This document shows, one piece after another, positions 61,953-64,000 of a stretch of 64,000 nt of DNA. The stretch comes from an uncultured Luteitalea sp. GTDB lineage: Bacteria > Acidobacteriota > Vicinamibacteria > Vicinamibacterales > Vicinamibacteraceae. Position numbers and translations under genes: made by a program. The stretch covers positions 124,001 through 188,000 of the forward strand of contig CAKTDA010000006.1 of NCBI GenBank assembly GCA_934541105.1. The letters run 5' to 3'. Each line of letters starts with the position of its first letter. The stretch's first letter is position 1. The notes under the pieces are model-generated. The model saw nothing but the letters and a program-made list of their open reading frames with translations, did not search any database and had not been told where the DNA came from.

Positions 61953-64000
61953 TCACCGTTGCGGGAGCGCGAAGGCATACACGACACCGCCACCGGCAAC
62001 CGCGACGTACTGCCGACCCTCGACGACATACGTCATCGGCGAGCCGCGCCAGAACGCGTTGGCGGCGAACTGCCAGAGCCTGCGTCCGCTTCGCGCGTCC
62101 ACGGCCGAGAAGTGGCCGTCGTCCTCCGGCACGAACACGAGCCCCGAGGCGGTGGAGAGCAGACCGCCCCATGTCGTCCCTTCACCCACCTGCGGCAGTT
62201 CCCACGCGATGTCGCCGGTGGCGACGTCGACCGCGCGAAGGACCCTGCCGCCGGTCTCGCCCGGCACGCGGCGCGTGCTGCCGCCGTAGAACGACTCGCC
62301 CGGTTCGAACCAGCGCGACGACTTCGTGAAGATGCTGCACCGTTCGAGCGCCTGGACGTAGTAGAGGCCGGTGTCGGGATTGAAGGCCGGCGCCATCCAG
62401 TTCGTGGCGCCCTCCACCGAGGGACACATCGTCGTGCCGCCGACGGTCGGCTCCATGCCCGCGACGCGCAGGGGACGCCCATCGGCATCGATGCCGGTGG
62501 CCCAGTTCTGGTTCTTCACGAACGGCGCCGCGCGCAGCAGCGCGCCGGTCTCGCGGTCGAGCACGTAGAAGAAGCCGTTGCGGTTGGCCTGGAGCAGGAG
62601 CTTGCGCGGCCGGCCGTCGAGCGACGCGTCGGCGACGATCACGGTCTGCACGGCGTCCCAGTCGTTGAGGTCGTGCGGCGTGAACTGGAAGTGCCAGCGG
62701 CGCGCGCCCGTCCGCGGATCGAGCGCGATGACGGAGTTGGACCACAGGTTGTCGCCGACCCGCTCGGCGCCGTTGTAGTCGGGGCACGGGTTGCCGGCCG
62801 TCCAGTAGATCGTGTCGAGCACGGCGTCGTACGAGCCCGTGAGCCACGTGGCCGCGCAGCCGTGCTCGAGTGCCTTCCCGCGCCACGTGTCGGCGAACGG
62901 CTCGCCGCGGGCCGGCACCGTCCAGAAGCGCCAGGCTTCCCTGCCGGTGGCCACGTCGAATGCCGCCAGGAAGCCGCGCACGCCCTCGTCGCCGCCCGAG
63001 ATGCCCGACACGACGAGGTTGCCGACGACGAGCGGAGCGGACGTGGCGCCGTAGTGCGCGCGGTAGTCCGACATCACCGTCTCCCACAGCACCTGGCCGT
63101 TGCCCCGGTGCAGGGCGACGAGCCGGGCGTCGTCGGTCACCATGAACAGCCGGTCGCCGTCGATCGCGACGCCGCGATTGACGCCGGCGCCGGCATCGCC
63201 AATCACCCCGGGCGTGCGTGGACGACGGTATTGCCAGAGCAGCCGCCCCGTGACGGCGTCGAGCGCGTGGACCTCGTTCGGTGCGCCGACGTACATCACG
63301 CCGCGCACGACGAGCGGCGTGGACCGGAGCGCGCGGGTCGAGGGCACGGTGTACGTCCAGGCCACCTGCAACCCGTCCACGTTGTCCGGTGCGATCTGGC
63401 GATGCGGCGAGTGACGGTTGCCCCCCGTGTCGCCGTTGTAGGTCGCCCAGTCGTCGGCCCCCGGCGGCTCCGTGCCGGTGCGCGGCACGAGCGTCGGCAT
63501 CCCTGCGCGACCAAGCGCATCGACGCGCGTGGCCTCCGTGCGCCGCACGGTCTCGAGCCCGCCATCGTCGCGCAACAGGTGCAGCGCGGAGCCGCCTTCT
63601 GCGAGCACGAGACCTTCGACGGGATCGGATCCCGCGCGGCTGACGCGCACGCGCGGCCACGTCGGCGCCGTTTGCGAGGACTCGACGAGCGCGCGCACGT
63701 GGCTGGCAATGGCCGACACCTCGTCGGCCGGGAGCGTCATGGGGGGCATCCCGCCGCCGGGCACGCCGTCGCGGATGACGCGCTCGATGTCGGCCGCGCG
63801 CCTGCCTGCGGCGCGAAAGCCCGTGACGATGTCGGGCCCGCGCTCACCCCCGCGGCCGTCGGCGCCGTGGCACATCGCACAGCGCTCGACGAACGTTGTC
63901 GCGCCGCGGGTGCCTGCCGCTGGCTGGGTGCCCGCGCGCGCAGGCAGCGAGAACATGACGATCCCTGCGACGAGGATCGCCGCCGTCGCCGCCGTGGGCA
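61953..64000 (-). CDS. PQQ-type propeller protein with N-terminal cytochrome c, partial at the right edge
   Basis: The frame is open to the right edge of the window, so the true start is beyond 64000. The residues before ATG 63956 (PTAATAAILVAGIVMFSLPARA) form a signal peptide core, which shows that this ATG is not the start. A cytochrome c domain follows (CAMCH, with a distal Met in GGMPPMTLP), then an eight-bladed PQQ-type propeller (NGDTGGNRHSPHRQIAPDNV, AFNPDTGLYYVQ). The family includes quinoprotein alcohol or glucose dehydrogenases, but the usual vicinal Cys pair is not seen, so the enzymatic role is uncertain. Confidence 0.88.
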   Translation of the reverse strand, partial: PTAATAAILVAGIVMFSLPARAGTQPAAGTRGATTFVERCAMCHGADGRGGERGPDIVTGFRAAGRRAADIERVIRDGVPGGGMPPMTLPADEVSAIASHVRALVESSQTAPTWPRVRVSRAGSDPVEGLVLAEGGSALHLLRDDGGLETVRRTEATRVDALGRAGMPTLVPRTGTEPPGADDWATYNGDTGGNRHSPHRQIAPDNVDGLQVAWTYTVPSTRALRSTPLVVRGVMYVGAPNEVHALDAVTGRLLWQYRRPRTPGVIGDAGAGVNRGVAIDGDRLFMVTDDARLVALHRGNGQVLWETVMSDYRAHYGATSAPLVVGNLVVSGISGGDEGVRGFLAAFDVATGREAWRFWTVPARGEPFADTWRGKALEHGCAATWLTGSYDAVLDTIYWTAGNPCPDYNGAERVGDNLWSNSVIALDPRTGARRWHFQFTPHDLNDWDAVQTVIVADASLDGRPRKLLLQANRNGFFYVLDRETGALLRAAPFVKNQNWATGIDADGRPLRVAGMEPTVGGTTMCPSVEGATNWMAPAFNPDTGLYYVQALERCSIFTKSSRWFEPGESFYGGSTRRVPGETGGRVLRAVDVATGDIAWELPQVGEGTTWGGLLSTASGLVFVPEDDGHFSAVDARSGRRLWQFAANAFWRGSPMTYVVEGRQYVAVAGGGVVYAFALPQR

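Overview
The window is high-GC, densely coded bacterial DNA with long same-strand operons, many GTG/TTG starts and many 1-8 base gene overlaps. Alternative complex III joined to a caa3 oxidase, several Ser/Thr kinases, lipoprotein sulfatases and cytochrome c/propeller proteins together suggest an Acidobacteriota genome, most likely of the Vicinamibacteria type. This assignment is inferred from gene content; there is no rRNA gene to confirm it.

Region 1 (1-16.2 kb, mostly minus strand) is respiratory. Reading leftwards, actA-B-C-D-E-F and a small His-rich membrane protein encode alternative complex III (quinol to cytochrome c). A clear intrinsic terminator follows at about 7.94 kb. A second unit then encodes a SCO copper chaperone and the four caa3 oxidase subunits, and ends with a response regulator/thioredoxin-reductase-like fusion and a cyclic-nucleotide-domain histidine kinase. 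The left edge holds the 3' end of a TIGR00300-type (ornithine cyclodeaminase-like) gene.

Region 2 (16.3-25.06 kb) is mixed native sequence: a protein disulfide oxidoreductase, a sulfatase overlapping a large propeller/cytochrome c protein, a class II cytochrome c, a P450, and a glycosyltransferase-PHP-aminotransferase run. The aminotransferase gene stops abruptly at about 25.06 kb.

Region 3 (25.06 to about 31.55 kb) is a foreign or rearranged island. It carries two inverted IS630 copies flanking a GlxA-type regulator and a monooxygenase-like gene, an IS1380 remnant, and a row of unrecognised, partly broken minus-strand genes.

Region 4 (31.58-53.21 kb) is the most unusual part. A Tad/Flp pilus operon (four prepilin-like proteins, TadE/TadG-like proteins, CpaB, secretin, a TadZ-TadA fusion ATPase, TadB, TadC) is fused without obvious breaks to three FHA-domain membrane proteins, a second GspE/PilB-like ATPase, a PP2C phosphatase and a DUF192 protein. 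Upstream are two back-to-back Ser/Thr kinases that share a TM segment plus a similar C-terminal domain. This looks like a pilus or secretion machine under Ser/Thr phosphorylation control.

Region 5 (53.2-64 kb) holds an ABC exporter pair, an M61 peptidase, a second sulfatase, delta-1-pyrroline-5-carboxylate dehydrogenase, an exported amidohydrolase and a partial PQQ-type propeller/cytochrome c protein running off the right edge. I saw no tRNA, rRNA or CRISPR array.
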